Below are positions 37,412-47,234 of a stretch of DNA of 64,000 nt, one piece after another. Under the pieces are notes generated by a model, which saw only the letters and a list, made by a program, of their open reading frames with translations, was not told the origin of the DNA and did no database searches. Source of the DNA: Blastococcus colisei (GTDB lineage Bacteria > Actinomycetota > Actinomycetes > Mycobacteriales > Geodermatophilaceae); NCBI RefSeq assembly GCF_006717095.1, contig NZ_VFQE01000001.1:3410001-3474000 (forward strand), given 5' to 3'. The translations under genes and the position numbers were made by a program. The stretch's first letter is position 1, and the number at the start of each line of letters is the position of its first letter.

Positions 37412-37743
37412 GCCGGCGGAGCATGCTCGCCGGACGGGCGGAACGGTAGGCCACCGCCCGCCCGCCGGGCTCTCGCGGTGTCCCGCTGCATCCCCGCTGC
37501 TGCATGACCGCACGAGCAGACGGACGACGCAGGAGGAACGGCCCGCTCTCGAGGCAGTGCCGGCTCCGGCAATCGTTCGCCCTGAAGGCGGCCTATGGGA
37601 CAGGAACTGCCCGACTGCAGACCGACTCGTCGAGTGACGGCGGGGCTTCCCTCGTGACCTGCGAGGAGCGTCATGTCGTCGAAGATCACGTCGATAGGGA
37701 AACCCCTCGCGCCTGCGCAGCTGGTGCGGCACCATGCTGCCGC

Positions 37744-38598
37744 GTGTCCACACGGACTTCCGATCCAGGCCTGAGCCGAGGCCGCCGCATCTCCGTGCGA
37801 GTTCTCGCGGGGCTCGGCCTTGTCACGTACTCCCTGCTCTTCGCGTTCGTGGCGGCGGAGACCAGCGGCATCGTGACGTCCTCGCCGGTCGGCTCACCCG
37901 ATGATCCGCTGCCCTCCCCGGAGGCCCTGGCGGGGGCTGCGGCACCGGGAGAGGCCGTGCACCTCGTGGGCGCGCTGGGGGTTCTCGCCCTCGGCGCCTC
38001 CGGTCTGATCGCACTCCTGCTGGGGCCACATCGGTTGGGCGCATCACGGCAGGTTCTCGCGGCCGTCCTGGCCTTCCTCGTGGCGGTGCCCATAGTGGGG
38101 AACCCCGATAACGTCGGTGGACAGGCCGGAGCCGTGGATCCGGTCCTTCTCGTGCTGGGGGTGCCTCCGCTCTTGGCGGCCCTCGTTGCCGGTCCGTTCC
38201 GGGCCGTCGGATCTGATCCGCTTCGGCCTCTGCCGCTGATCCTCGCCGCGGTGGCCATTCCGATTGCTGCATCGTGGGGCGTCGGTCAGGCGCTGAATCA
38301 GCGCAACACCTTCCCGCCCACGGCGGACCCGCATCACCAAGCCCACTGGCAGGCCATGGCGGTTTTTGCGTTCGCAGTGGTCCTCGTCCTCGCTGCAGCC
38401 GCCTTCGCCGGCAGTGGCTGGCGCCTAGGCGCCACGATGGCCGGCATGTGCGCGATGGCCTTCGGGGTGACCACGATCGTCGCTCCGACTGCCGCGTCAG
38501 CGGCCGAGCCGATCTGGGCGGTGGCCGCCCTTGTCTGGGGTGTAGCCGTCTTGTATGCGGCCTGGAGTGACAAACCTCGTGCCGACGGCCGGCGCTAG
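37744..38598 (+). CDS. Polytopic membrane protein, unknown function
   Basis: A 284-residue protein from GTG 37744 with about seven hydrophobic helices, the first (VLAGLGLVTYSLLFAFVAAE) near residue 18. The frame is open further upstream but that part has poor codon bias. The extracellular loop after helix 1 is Pro/Ser-rich. No conserved transport motif is visible. Its third-position G+C is a little lower than neighbours, in keeping with an accessory islet. Confidence 0.6.
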   Translation: MSTRTSDPGLSRGRRISVRVLAGLGLVTYSLLFAFVAAETSGIVTSSPVGSPDDPLPSPEALAGAAAPGEAVHLVGALGVLALGASGLIALLLGPHRLGASRQVLAAVLAFLVAVPIVGNPDNVGGQAGAVDPVLLVLGVPPLLAALVAGPFRAVGSDPLRPLPLILAAVAIPIAASWGVGQALNQRNTFPPTADPHHQAHWQAMAVFAFAVVLVLAAAAFAGSGWRLGATMAGMCAMAFGVTTIVAPTAASAAEPIWAVAALVWGVAVLYAAWSDKPRADGRR

Positions 38599-38643
38599 GC
38601 GCTCTGATCCCCGCCCCGCAAGAGACAGGCTTTCCCTTAGCCT

Positions 38644-38678
38644 CAATCCACCGACGGGCCGGGGCGGTCGGTGGATTG
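38644..38678. terminator. Bidirectional hairpin terminator
   Basis: Arms CAATCCACCGAC (38644-38655) and GTCGGTGGATTG (38667-38678) are perfect over 12 bases, with an 11-base G-rich loop and imperfect pairing outside. It lies between convergent genes. No U-tract, as is common in actinobacteria. Confidence 0.7.
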
Positions 38679-38731
38679 ATGCTTAGGTCGCGGCTAGGGG
38701 GCCCGAGGGTGGCTCGTCGGATGGCTGGGTA

Positions 38732-39331
38732 TCAGGAGACTCTGCTGCATCCTCCCGTCCGGGAGCGGCGGCGTCGGGCTTGGACGGGGTGCCGAAGCCG
38801 AGGGTGAACCTCGACGTCTGCAAGCCGCAGCGGTATCAACCGCCCGTCTTTGTCTCGCTTCCACAGCCGTCCGGCTGCGTCCCGGAACTCCACCTCGGGA
38901 AGTGGTCCACCGCTGACCTCATAGCCGGTGGCGACGTTGCCGGTTGCGAACTTGATCAGCATTCCCGCCCGCTCCCGAGGCAGCTCCCGCTCGGAAGTTG
39001 CCTTTGCCGGCACCTGATCCAGCCGGTACGGCAGGGCGGTTCCAGGTACCCGGACATTCACCTCGGATACCGGAGAGTCGCTGCCGTTGTGGACCAGCAA
39101 GACGCGGTCCGTCGTGCCCGTGGCCCGGTGCTGCGTCCGGTCCTCGCCCGACCGTCGCGCAATCCAGGCGGCGACCGTGCTCGCCTGAGCGCGTTCCCTG
39201 TCGAGGACGCTTCGCCGGTAGGACAGTGCGGCAACCGTGAAGAAGCTGCTGGTCACGATGGTCCCGATCCACGTCGGCACGTTGCCCCAGTCGAGCCCCA
39301 GCCAGCCGCTGACCATGAGCACCACCGCCAT
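38732..39331 (-). CDS. Hypothetical protein with two N-terminal membrane helices
   Basis: The open frame reaches 39442, but the ATG at 39331 (MAVVLMVSGWLGLDWGNVPTW) is a more natural start, giving 199 residues. Two hydrophobic helices (about 2-14 and 20-40) precede a basic region and a soluble beta-rich C-terminal domain. No family recognised. Neighbouring genes also look accessory. Confidence 0.5.
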   Translation of the reverse strand: MAVVLMVSGWLGLDWGNVPTWIGTIVTSSFFTVAALSYRRSVLDRERAQASTVAAWIARRSGEDRTQHRATGTTDRVLLVHNGSDSPVSEVNVRVPGTALPYRLDQVPAKATSERELPRERAGMLIKFATGNVATGYEVSGGPLPEVEFRDAAGRLWKRDKDGRLIPLRLADVEVHPRLRHPVQARRRRSRTGGCSRVS

Positions 39332-39443
39332 TGCCGATCGTGTTGGCGGACGGTACAGCTGATCAGCCCCGCCACGCGGGATGCGCGGCGGCGCCGATCC
39401 GCCTTCTTGACCCCTCCGCGGGATGCCGCCGAGGTATCCCATA

Positions 39444-40058
39444 GTGGGCCGCTCGGGGTCACGGAGTCATGGGATATAGGGCGTGTTTACCTGCGAGCGC
39501 CGGACCCGAGCCGCTCGGCGTGCTGGAAAGCCGTGTGGTGCTAGGGCCGGCTCCGCCGGCGCGTCACGCCGCCACGGGGCCGGGGCCGGGCACGGTCAGA
39601 TGTACAGCGACATACCCGCCACCGCCGTCATCGTCGTCGGGATCTCCGCAGCCGACCAGTCCCATGGTGATGAGGGCCAGCACGGCCACCAACGAGATGC
39701 GCCGGCGCACAGCACGGCGACGGGCAGCATCAGGGTTCGACGGGTTCGCCAATGTCCCGACCACGGGTTCCTCCTCTGGCAAGCTGCGCTCCCCGGAGGC
39801 ACAGCATCCTCCACGCGGGCAGCGCGCGCAGATGTGACGCAGCTCCGGTGTGCCGGCTGCCCCTGCCAGGGCCAGTTGACGAGATGACCTCGCAACGGCC
39901 GTCGGTGTCCCTCGATCGGCCGCTCGGGACACGTGTCGCAGCGACTCAGACGTTCCCGCGGGGATCGTCGACAGTCGTCACCCCGCTCACCTTGACCACG
40001 CTTTCGCGGGAACGGCTCGGCGACCCCAGCCTGTCCTCACGTGGGCCGCTCGGGGACA
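39444..40058. repeat. Direct repeats GTGGGCCGCTCGGGG-A/T-CA bounding a 0.6-kb segment
   Basis: An 18-base sequence at 39444-39461 recurs at 40041-40058 with a single mismatch, and a shortened copy is at 39917-39931. The pair brackets the small lipoprotein gene, suggesting a short inserted or duplicated segment. No transposase is present. Confidence 0.4.
39564..39764 (-). CDS. Small lipoprotein
   Basis: A 66-residue product from GTG 39764, six bases behind AGGAGG; the longer open frame ignores this strong site. The basic start (ARRRAVRRR) is followed by a hydrophobic stretch ending in the lipobox LVGC, then an acidic run (GDPDDDD) and a glycine spacer. The short mature peptide would be tethered outside the membrane. 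Function unknown. Confidence 0.55.
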   Translation of the reverse strand: MVGTLANPSNPDAARRRAVRRRISLVAVLALITMGLVGCGDPDDDDGGGGYVAVHLTVPGPGPVAA

Positions 40059-40108
40059 AACTCCCGCCGCCCCGCTGCGCCGGCAGGGGGAACGTCGGTG
40101 ACGCAGGA
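39765..40108. other. Intergenic region of 344 bases without a convincing gene
   Basis: Open frames here lack binding sites and codon bias. Apart from two of the direct-repeat copies described for 39444-40058, I see nothing functional. It separates the accessory islet from hemW. Confidence 0.45.
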
Positions 40109-41362
40109 CTAGTCCGTGAGGTCGCGGACGACGGCGTCGGCCAGCAACCGCCCGCGGTCGGTGAGGACGGCGCGGCCGGCTGCGTGCGCCTCCGGGTCCA
40201 GCAGCCCGCGCGCGACCGAGTCCACTGCCCGAGCCCGGCCGACATCGGACAGGTTCCCGAGCGGCAGGCCCTCACGGAGCCGTAGCCCCAGCATGATCGT
40301 CTCGAGCGCGCGGTCCGCGTCGCCGAGCAGTTCGGCGTCCTGGGCCGGGCTCATCCCGGCCGTGAGCCGGTCGGCGTAGGCCGCCGGGTGCTTGACGTTC
40401 CACCAGCGCAGGCCGCCGACGTGGCTGTGCGCGCCCGGCCCGATCCCCCACCAGTTGGCGTTGGCCCAGTACAGCTCGTTGTGCCGGCAGCGGGCGGCGT
40501 CCGACGTCGCCCAGTTCGACACCTCGTACCACTCGAACCCCGCCGTCCGGAGGGTCGTGTCCGCCTGCTCGTAGCGGTCGGCGAGGACGTCGTCGTCGGG
40601 CATGGGCAGCTCGCCGCGGCTGATCCGGCGGGCCAGCCGGGTGCCCTCCTCGACGATCAGCGCGTAGGCGCTCACGTGGTCGACCGGGCCGGACAGGACG
40701 GCGTCGAGGGAGGCCGCCCAGTCCGCGTCGGTCTCCCCCGGGGTGCCGTAGATGAGGTCGAGGTTGACGTGCTCGAAGCCGGCGGCCCGCGCCTCGTGCG
40801 CCGCCTCCACCGCCCGGCCCGGGGTGTGCCTGCGATCGAGCACCGCGAGCACGTGCTCGGCGGCCGACTGCATGCCCAGGCTGACGCGCGTGAAGCCGGC
40901 CTCGCGCAACCGGGCGAGGTAGTCGCGGTCGACCGTCTCGGGATTGGCCTCGGTGGTGACCTCGACGTCGCGCGACACCGGGAACAGGCGGTGGATCTCG
41001 GCGAGGACGGCGGCGAGGTCGCCGGCCGGCAGCAGGGTGGGCGTCCCTCCCCCGACGAAGACGGTGGAGACGGTCGGCAGGTCCGGGCCCAGCGTCTCGG
41101 CGGCGCGGCGCAGCTCGGCGATCGCTGTCCCGGCGTACTCGGCGCGGTTCGCGCCCGGGCCGAGCTCGTCGGAGGTGTAGGTGTTGAAGTCGCAGTAGCC
41201 GCAGCGGGTCGCGCAGAACGGCACGTGCACGTACAGGCCGAACGACGTGGTGGCCAGGTACTCACGCGCGCTCTGCGGAAGTGCGTCGGGGCCGGGCGAC
41301 CCGGCCAGCGGCGCAGAGTCGGGGAGTGTCGCGGCCGGCAGCAGCGGCAGGACGGTGTTCAT
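40109..41362 (-). CDS. hemW: Radical SAM heme chaperone HemW
   Basis: A 417-residue radical SAM protein from ATG 41362. The cluster motif CATRCGYCDF is preceded by LYVHVPFC, and the GGGTPTLLP and TTEANPETV motifs of the HemN/HemW family follow. HemW inserts heme into target proteins and is often misannotated as coproporphyrinogen oxidase. It ends with TAG and starts 49 bases from a divergent crotonase gene. In many actinobacteria hemW sits beside hrcA-dnaJ; here about 6 kb intervenes. Confidence 0.93.
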   Translation of the reverse strand: MNTVLPLLPAATLPDSAPLAGSPGPDALPQSAREYLATTSFGLYVHVPFCATRCGYCDFNTYTSDELGPGANRAEYAGTAIAELRRAAETLGPDLPTVSTVFVGGGTPTLLPAGDLAAVLAEIHRLFPVSRDVEVTTEANPETVDRDYLARLREAGFTRVSLGMQSAAEHVLAVLDRRHTPGRAVEAAHEARAAGFEHVNLDLIYGTPGETDADWAASLDAVLSGPVDHVSAYALIVEEGTRLARRISRGELPMPDDDVLADRYEQADTTLRTAGFEWYEVSNWATSDAARCRHNELYWANANWWGIGPGAHSHVGGLRWWNVKHPAAYADRLTAGMSPAQDAELLGDADRALETIMLGLRLREGLPLGNLSDVGRARAVDSVARGLLDPEAHAAGRAVLTDRGRLLADAVVRDLTD

Positions 41363-41411
41363 CTGCTCCCAGTGTGCCGCGCGGAGGCCATGGCCCGGCA
41401 GGATGACGGGT

Positions 41412-42179
41412 GTGACTTCCGATCGTGTGGTGCAGGTCGACGTGTTGCGCGGGGTCGCGACGCTGACCCTCGACTCCCCCGCCAACCGCAACGCCCTGTC
41501 CCGCGCGATGCGGGCGCAACTGCGGGCGGAGCTGTCCGAGGCGCTCGCCGACGACGCGGTACGGGCGGTCGTGCTCGACCACACCGGGCGGGTGTTCTGC
41601 TCGGGCATGGACCTGGCCGAAGCCGCGGGTGGCAGCGTGCAGGACCAGGGAGTCCGCGAGTTCCCCGACCTGCTGGAGCTGATCTGGTCGTCGCCGAAGC
41701 CGGTGGTCGCCGTGGTCCGCGGCCCGGCGCGGGCGGGCGGTGTGGGGCTCCTGGCCGCCTGCGACATCGTCGTCGCGGGTGCCTCGGCCACGTTCGCGTT
41801 CTCCGAGGTGCGGCTGGGCCTGGTCCCGGCCGTGATCTCCGCCGTCGTCCGGCCCCGGATGGTGCCGCACGTGGCGCACCGACTGATGCTCACCGGCCAG
41901 GTGTTCGACGCGGACACCGCAGTGGTCGGTGGCCTGGTCGACCTGGTCGTGCCCGACGCCGACGTCGACGCCGAGGTGCGCGCCCAGCTGGTGCACCTCA
42001 CCGCCGGCGCTCCGGCTGCGCTGGCCGAGACCAAGCGCCTGCTCCGGGCCGGCACCGCCCTGGAGTTCGACGAGCTGCTCGACCTCTCGGCGCGCTTCTT
42101 CGCGAGCGAGGAGGGCCAGGAGGGCATCGCGTCGTTCCGCGAGAAGCGCCCCGCCCGCTGGGTGCCGACGACCGACTGA
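41412..42179 (+). CDS. Enoyl-CoA hydratase/isomerase family protein
   Basis: A 255-residue crotonase. GTG 41412 has no binding site but lies seven bases after CAGGAT, a possible -10, suggesting leaderless translation; ATG 41403 is the alternative. Landmarks: VDVLRGVATLTLDSPANRNALSRAM, VVLDHTGRVFCSGMDLAEA and the PKPVVAVVRGPARAGGVGLLAACDIVVA core with AFSEVRLGLVPAVIS. It probably hydrates or isomerises an acyl-CoA; the substrate is unknown. Confidence 0.88.
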   Translation: MTSDRVVQVDVLRGVATLTLDSPANRNALSRAMRAQLRAELSEALADDAVRAVVLDHTGRVFCSGMDLAEAAGGSVQDQGVREFPDLLELIWSSPKPVVAVVRGPARAGGVGLLAACDIVVAGASATFAFSEVRLGLVPAVISAVVRPRMVPHVAHRLMLTGQVFDADTAVVGGLVDLVVPDADVDAEVRAQLVHLTAGAPAALAETKRLLRAGTALEFDELLDLSARFFASEEGQEGIASFREKRPARWVPTTD

Positions 42180-42190
42180 GTCGGTCGAGA

Positions 42191-42226
42191 GTCGTGCTCT
42201 GCCCACCACCGTGGGCAGAGCACGAC
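42191..42226. terminator. Strong bidirectional hairpin terminator
   Basis: A perfect 16-base stem (42191-42206 with 42211-42226) closes a 4-base loop CACC between two convergent genes, the crotonase and selB. Outer bases CGGTCG/CGACCG can extend it. Confidence 0.8.
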
Positions 42227-42248
42227 TGCCCCCCGACCGATGTCGGGG

Positions 42249-44033
42249 TCAGCGCAGGCGGCGGGTGTTGTCCGGCAGCCGGACGGTGACCCCCTGGGCG
42301 TCGAGCCACTCGGCCAGCGGGACGGCGACCCGGCGACTGGTGCCCCACGCCTGCCGGGCCTGGCTCAGCGTGAACGGCTGCGCGACGGTCGCGAGGCGGG
42401 CGCGGGCGACCTCGGCGATACCGGGGGCGAGGTAGACGCCGTCGGCGATCCGCACGAGGCGGCCGCTGCGGACGGCCGCGGCCAGCTCCCGCACCCCGAG
42501 CCCGGCCGCGACCAGGTCCGGCGCCTCCGGAGCCGCGAAGGGGTCCCGCTCGAGCCGGGCCCGGATCTCGTCCACCGCCCGTTGCACCTCCGGCGGGAGC
42601 GCGGAGGCGCCGTCGACCACCCGCCCCTCGCGCAGCTCCAGGGGCGGCCGGACCACCGCGGTCACCAGGTCGACGTCGGGCAGATCGAGGGCCCGGCGCA
42701 CCACCTCGACCGGCGGGCCGGGCTCCAGCGGCCGCAGGGTCCGATAGCGGACCACGACGCCGGGCACGCGCTCAGCGAGATCGTCCTGCAGCCCGGCCGC
42801 CATCAGCCACCGTCCGTGGACGGTGGCACCGTCCGGCACCGGCCAGCCCATGGCCGTGAAGTCGTCGACCCGCACGATCCGGCGGCGCGCCAGGTCGACC
42901 GCGGCACCCGCCGTCCCTCCAGGCTGGGCGGCCAGTTCCGCGGCGCGCGCGCTGGCCGCCCCCCGACGGCGGAGCTCCGGCGGGTCGACGTCGCGGACGT
43001 CGGCACCGAGCACCCGCCGGGTGCCCGGATCGCGCAACAGCAACCGGTCGCCCACGCGCAGCGGCAGGGCGGCGGCCAGCCGCAGCCGGACCACCGATCC
43101 CTCCAGGGGCCGCAGCCGGGCGCCGACGGTCGCGGAGCCGATGTGCACCACCGGTTCGGCCGGCAGCCGCTCCCCCGGCTCGCCCTGGAGCGTCACGTCG
43201 ACGACGTCGGTCGAGCGGAAGGCGCCCGGGCTGAGCAGGACGTCGCCGCGGGAGAGGTCCTCGACCGCGACGTCCCGGAGATTGAGCGCCACGCGGGCGG
43301 TGGCGGTCGCGCGCTCGACCGGCGCCCCCAGCGACTGCACCCTGCGGACCACGACCTCCCGGCCGCCGAGCACCAGCCGGTCGCCGGCCGCCACGCTGCC
43401 GGCGGCCAGGGTGCCGGTCACCACGGTGCCGGCGCCCCGGATGGTGAAGGCGCGGTCGATCCACAGCCGCACGGGCGCGGACGGATCGGCCGGCGGCAGA
43501 CCCGCAAGCAGGCTCTCGAGAGCGGTCCCGAGGTCGCGGACCCCCTCACCGGTCACCGAGCTGACGGCGACGGCGGGCACGTCACCCAGGGAGGTCGTCG
43601 CCAGCCGCGCGCGGACGTCGGCCGCCACGGGCGCCGGGTCGGCGAGATCGGACTTGGTCACCGCCAGCAGGCCGTGCCGCACCCCGAGCGCGTGGAGCAC
43701 GTCGACGTGCTCGGCGGTCTGGGCCGACCAGCCGTCGTCTGCCGCCACCACGATCAGCACGGCCGGCACCGGGCCGACCCCGGCGAGCATGTTGCCCACG
43801 AACTTCTCGTGACCGGGCACGTCGACGACCGCCACCCGGCGTCCGGAGCGCAGCGTCGTCCAGGCGAAACCGAGGTCGATGGTCAGGCCGCGGCGCCGCT
43901 CCTCCGCCCAGCGGTCGGGCTCCATGCCGGTGAGCGCCCGGACGAGAGCGGACTTGCCGTGGTCGACGTGCCCGGCCGTGGCGACGACGTCCATGTGGTT
44001 GACGTCCGACTGGTCGACCGAGGGGGGTGTCAT
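42249..44033 (-). CDS. selB: Selenocysteine-specific elongation factor SelB
   Basis: A 594-residue translation factor bringing Sec-tRNA to recoded codons. G1 GHVDHGKS is at 21-28 and DVPGHEKFVGNMLAG and TKSDLAD follow. EF-Tu-like domains II and III occupy about 180-350. The C-terminal winged-helix repeats that bind the SECIS hairpin occupy about 390-594. ATG 44033 overlaps the selA stop (ATGA). In this genome SelB must work with a tRNA that reads UAG, but it recognises the tRNA body and the SECIS, not the codon. Confidence 0.97.
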   Translation of the reverse strand: MTPPSVDQSDVNHMDVVATAGHVDHGKSALVRALTGMEPDRWAEERRRGLTIDLGFAWTTLRSGRRVAVVDVPGHEKFVGNMLAGVGPVPAVLIVVAADDGWSAQTAEHVDVLHALGVRHGLLAVTKSDLADPAPVAADVRARLATTSLGDVPAVAVSSVTGEGVRDLGTALESLLAGLPPADPSAPVRLWIDRAFTIRGAGTVVTGTLAAGSVAAGDRLVLGGREVVVRRVQSLGAPVERATATARVALNLRDVAVEDLSRGDVLLSPGAFRSTDVVDVTLQGEPGERLPAEPVVHIGSATVGARLRPLEGSVVRLRLAAALPLRVGDRLLLRDPGTRRVLGADVRDVDPPELRRRGAASARAAELAAQPGGTAGAAVDLARRRIVRVDDFTAMGWPVPDGATVHGRWLMAAGLQDDLAERVPGVVVRYRTLRPLEPGPPVEVVRRALDLPDVDLVTAVVRPPLELREGRVVDGASALPPEVQRAVDEIRARLERDPFAAPEAPDLVAAGLGVRELAAAVRSGRLVRIADGVYLAPGIAEVARARLATVAQPFTLSQARQAWGTSRRVAVPLAEWLDAQGVTVRLPDNTRRLR

Positions 44034-45340
44034 CGCGCGGCGGCCGCCAGCACGGCGCCGGCGAGCTCCTCGTCGGCCGACGGCGGAACGCTGCGCAGGT
44101 TCAGCAGCGTGCGGTCGCCCTCGACGTAGCCGACCACCGGCGGGCTGCCCCGGCGCAGCAGCGCCGCGAAGGGCTCCGGCAGCGAGACCGCCGCACTGGC
44201 CAGCGGGTGCTCGGGGGCTCCTCCCCCGCCCACGCGGGCGTCGGCGTCGACGGCTCGGGCATCGAGGCCGGCGCCGGTGAACCGCGCGGCCAGCGAGTGG
44301 GCCCGCGCCCGCAGCCCGTCGAGGTCCGCGGCGAGCATCTCCTGCACCGGCGGCAGCGGACCACGCAGCGTCGCCTCCAGCGCCGCGAGGGTCGTCTTGT
44401 CCACCCGCAGGGCCCGGTACAACGGGTGCCGCCGCAGCCGCTGCACCAGGTCGGCGCGGCCCAGCACGAGCCCGGCCTGCGGGCCGCCCAGCAGCTTGTC
44501 CCCGCTGGCCAGGACGACGTCGGCGCCGGCGGCCAGAGTGCTCTGCAGGTCCGGCTCGTCGGGCAGGAGCGGATGCGGGCGCAGCAGGCCGGAGCCGACG
44601 TCGGCCACCAGCGGCGTGCCCGTCCCCGCCAGGGCGGCGGCCAGTTCGGCGACCTCGACCTGCCGGGTGAACCCGCGCACGACGAAGTTCGACGGGTGCA
44701 CCTTGAGCACGGCTCCGGTGTCGGGACCGAGAGCGCCTCGGTAGTCGGCGAGCGTCACGCGGTTCGTCGTCCCGACCTCCCGCAGCCGGGCGCCGGTGGC
44801 GGTCAGCAGCTCCGGGATCCGGAAGCCGTCACCGATCTCGACCAGCTCGCCCCGGGCCAGGACGAGCTCGCGGCCCTGGCCGACGGCGTTCGCGACCAGG
44901 GCCAGCGCGGCGGCGCAGTTGTTGACGACGATCGCGGCCTCGGCGGCCGGGACCGCGGCGAGCAGGGCCCCGATGGCCGCCTCGCCCCGCGGACCGCGAC
45001 GACCGGTGGTCAGGTCCAGCTCGACGTCGGTGGTGCCTGCGGCCGCGGTGATCGCCTCGACGGCGGCCGGCGACAGCGGCGAGCGACCCAGGTTGGTGTG
45101 CACCAGCACCCCGGTCGCGTTCAGCACCGGCTGCAGGCTGCTCGCGGTCCCCGGCAGCGACGCCAGCACCGCGTCGACCGCTGCCGTCGGGGCGACCTCG
45201 CCGTCGCGGATGCGCTGCTGCACCTGCTGGACGGCGCCCTTGACCAGGCCGCGACCGAGCCGCTCGCCGGCGGCGGACAGCCGAGGGTCGGCGAGCAGCG
45301 TGTCGGTGCGCGGCACGTGACGACGGGGGTCGGCGCTCAT
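44030..45340 (-). CDS. selA: L-seryl-tRNA(Sec) selenium transferase SelA
   Basis: A 436-residue PLP enzyme converting Ser-tRNA(Sec) to Sec-tRNA(Sec) with selenophosphate. The PLP lysine is Lys282 in VVLASGDKLLGGPQAG. The N-terminal domain that reads the tRNA D-arm and the ATGVLVHTNLGRSPLS segment are present. It lies between the tRNA-Sec gene (77 bases away) and selB in a selC-selA-selB order. Confidence 0.97.
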   Translation of the reverse strand: MSADPRRHVPRTDTLLADPRLSAAGERLGRGLVKGAVQQVQQRIRDGEVAPTAAVDAVLASLPGTASSLQPVLNATGVLVHTNLGRSPLSPAAVEAITAAAGTTDVELDLTTGRRGPRGEAAIGALLAAVPAAEAAIVVNNCAAALALVANAVGQGRELVLARGELVEIGDGFRIPELLTATGARLREVGTTNRVTLADYRGALGPDTGAVLKVHPSNFVVRGFTRQVEVAELAAALAGTGTPLVADVGSGLLRPHPLLPDEPDLQSTLAAGADVVLASGDKLLGGPQAGLVLGRADLVQRLRRHPLYRALRVDKTTLAALEATLRGPLPPVQEMLAADLDGLRARAHSLAARFTGAGLDARAVDADARVGGGGAPEHPLASAAVSLPEPFAALLRRGSPPVVGYVEGDRTLLNLRSVPPSADEELAGAVLAAAAR

Positions 45341-45417
45341 CGCCCGCAGCCTAGGGGGAACCGGAACGTCCCCACCGGCTGGTCGACCCGGGCCCTCAGC
45401 GGACCCATGAGAAGTTC

Positions 45418-45513
45418 TGGCGGAGGCGGACGGGAATCGAACCCGCCTGACCGAGATGCTCGGCCACGTCGGCTTTAGAGGCCGCGGGGGTCACCAGACA
45501 CCCTGACGCCTCC
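45418..45513 (-). tRNA. selC: tRNA-Sec with CUA anticodon (reads UAG)
   Basis: On the minus strand: acceptor GGAGGCG pairs with CGCCTCC; a long D-arm; anticodon stem CGGC/GCCG closing the 7-base loop CTCTAAA; a long variable arm TGGCCGAG-CAT-CTCGGTCA (8 pairs, one G-U); T-arm GCGGG-TTCGATT-CCCGT; discriminator G and an encoded CCA. The 8-base extra arm and selA next door identify tRNA-Sec. The loop puts CTA, not TCA, at positions 34-36, so it decodes UAG instead of UGA. The eighth acceptor position is a T-C mismatch and the outermost anticodon pair is G-A. Confidence 0.95.
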
Positions 45514-45520
45514 AGCGGCC

Positions 45521-45526
45521 ACCTTA
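45521..45526 (-). promoter_or_regulatory. -10 promoter element (TAAGGT) of selC
   Basis: TAAGGT ends seven bases before the first base of the tRNA, so transcription should begin at or next to the mature 5' end. A poor -35 (GTTTTC) lies 17 bases upstream. Confidence 0.65.
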
Positions 45527-45577
45527 CGTGCCGACGATCATCGGAAAACTGTCGGTGGGCAGTGCCAGCATCCGCGC

Positions 45578-46162
45578 ATGACCCGCTCCGAGCACCGCAC
45601 CGCCGCGACACTGCCTCCGGTCACCCTGACGCCCGAGGAGGCCGCGGCCGTCGCCGTCGCCCTCGCGGCTCGGCCCGACGGGCCTTACAGCGACGCCGGT
45701 CGCGGCGCTCTGGAGAAGGTGCTCGACGTGCTCGAGCCCGATCCGGCCCGGCGGGCCCAGTTGCTCGCCACGAGCCTGTGGGTGTCGGCCGAGGCGGGGC
45801 ACTCCGCCGACGTGCGAGCCGTCGTCGAGGAGTCGGTCGCACGGCGTCGCGTGGTGTCGCTGCGCTACCGCGACGGCAAGGGTCTGGCGTCCCGGCGCGA
45901 GGTGGAGCCGCAGCTGCTGGTCCAGAGCAGCGATCACCTGTTCCTGGTGGCGTGGTGCCGCGAGCGCGACGCACTCCGCTGGTTCCGCATCGACCGCATC
46001 GAGGCCGCCGAGGTCACCGGCGAGGCCGCACCCCGGCGCGACCTCGCCGGACTGGGTGCTCCGCCGTCCTCCGGCCACCCCGCGGGCCGGCGGCTGGGCC
46101 GGACGCCGCCGGTCACGACCGAGCCGCCCCGGCTCACGGTGCTGCCGGGTGGCCGCCGTTGA
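45578..46162 (+). CDS. WYL-domain protein
   Basis: A 194-residue protein carrying a WYL-type ligand-binding domain (about residues 75-150: VVEESVARRRVVSLRYRDGKGLASRREVEPQLLVQSSDHLFLVAWCRERDALRWFRIDRIEAAEV) but no N-terminal winged helix, so it is not a complete classical regulator. It is divergent from selC and just upstream of selD, so a link to selenium metabolism is possible but unproven. Confidence 0.75.
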   Translation: MTRSEHRTAATLPPVTLTPEEAAAVAVALAARPDGPYSDAGRGALEKVLDVLEPDPARRAQLLATSLWVSAEAGHSADVRAVVEESVARRRVVSLRYRDGKGLASRREVEPQLLVQSSDHLFLVAWCRERDALRWFRIDRIEAAEVTGEAAPRRDLAGLGAPPSSGHPAGRRLGRTPPVTTEPPRLTVLPGGRR

Positions 46163-46213
46163 CCGGGCGACCTCCGACGACCGGCGCATGATCACGCCGT
46201 CGATCGCCGGGGC

Positions 46214-46219
46214 TACCGT
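46214..46219 (+). promoter_or_regulatory. -10 promoter element (TACCGT) of selD
   Basis: TACCGT fits TANNNT and lies seven bases before the GTG of selD, which lacks a ribosome binding site. The mRNA is probably leaderless. Confidence 0.55.
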
Positions 46220-46226
46220 CGGACGC

Positions 46227-47220
<994 letters not shown>

Positions 47221-47234
<14 letters not shown>

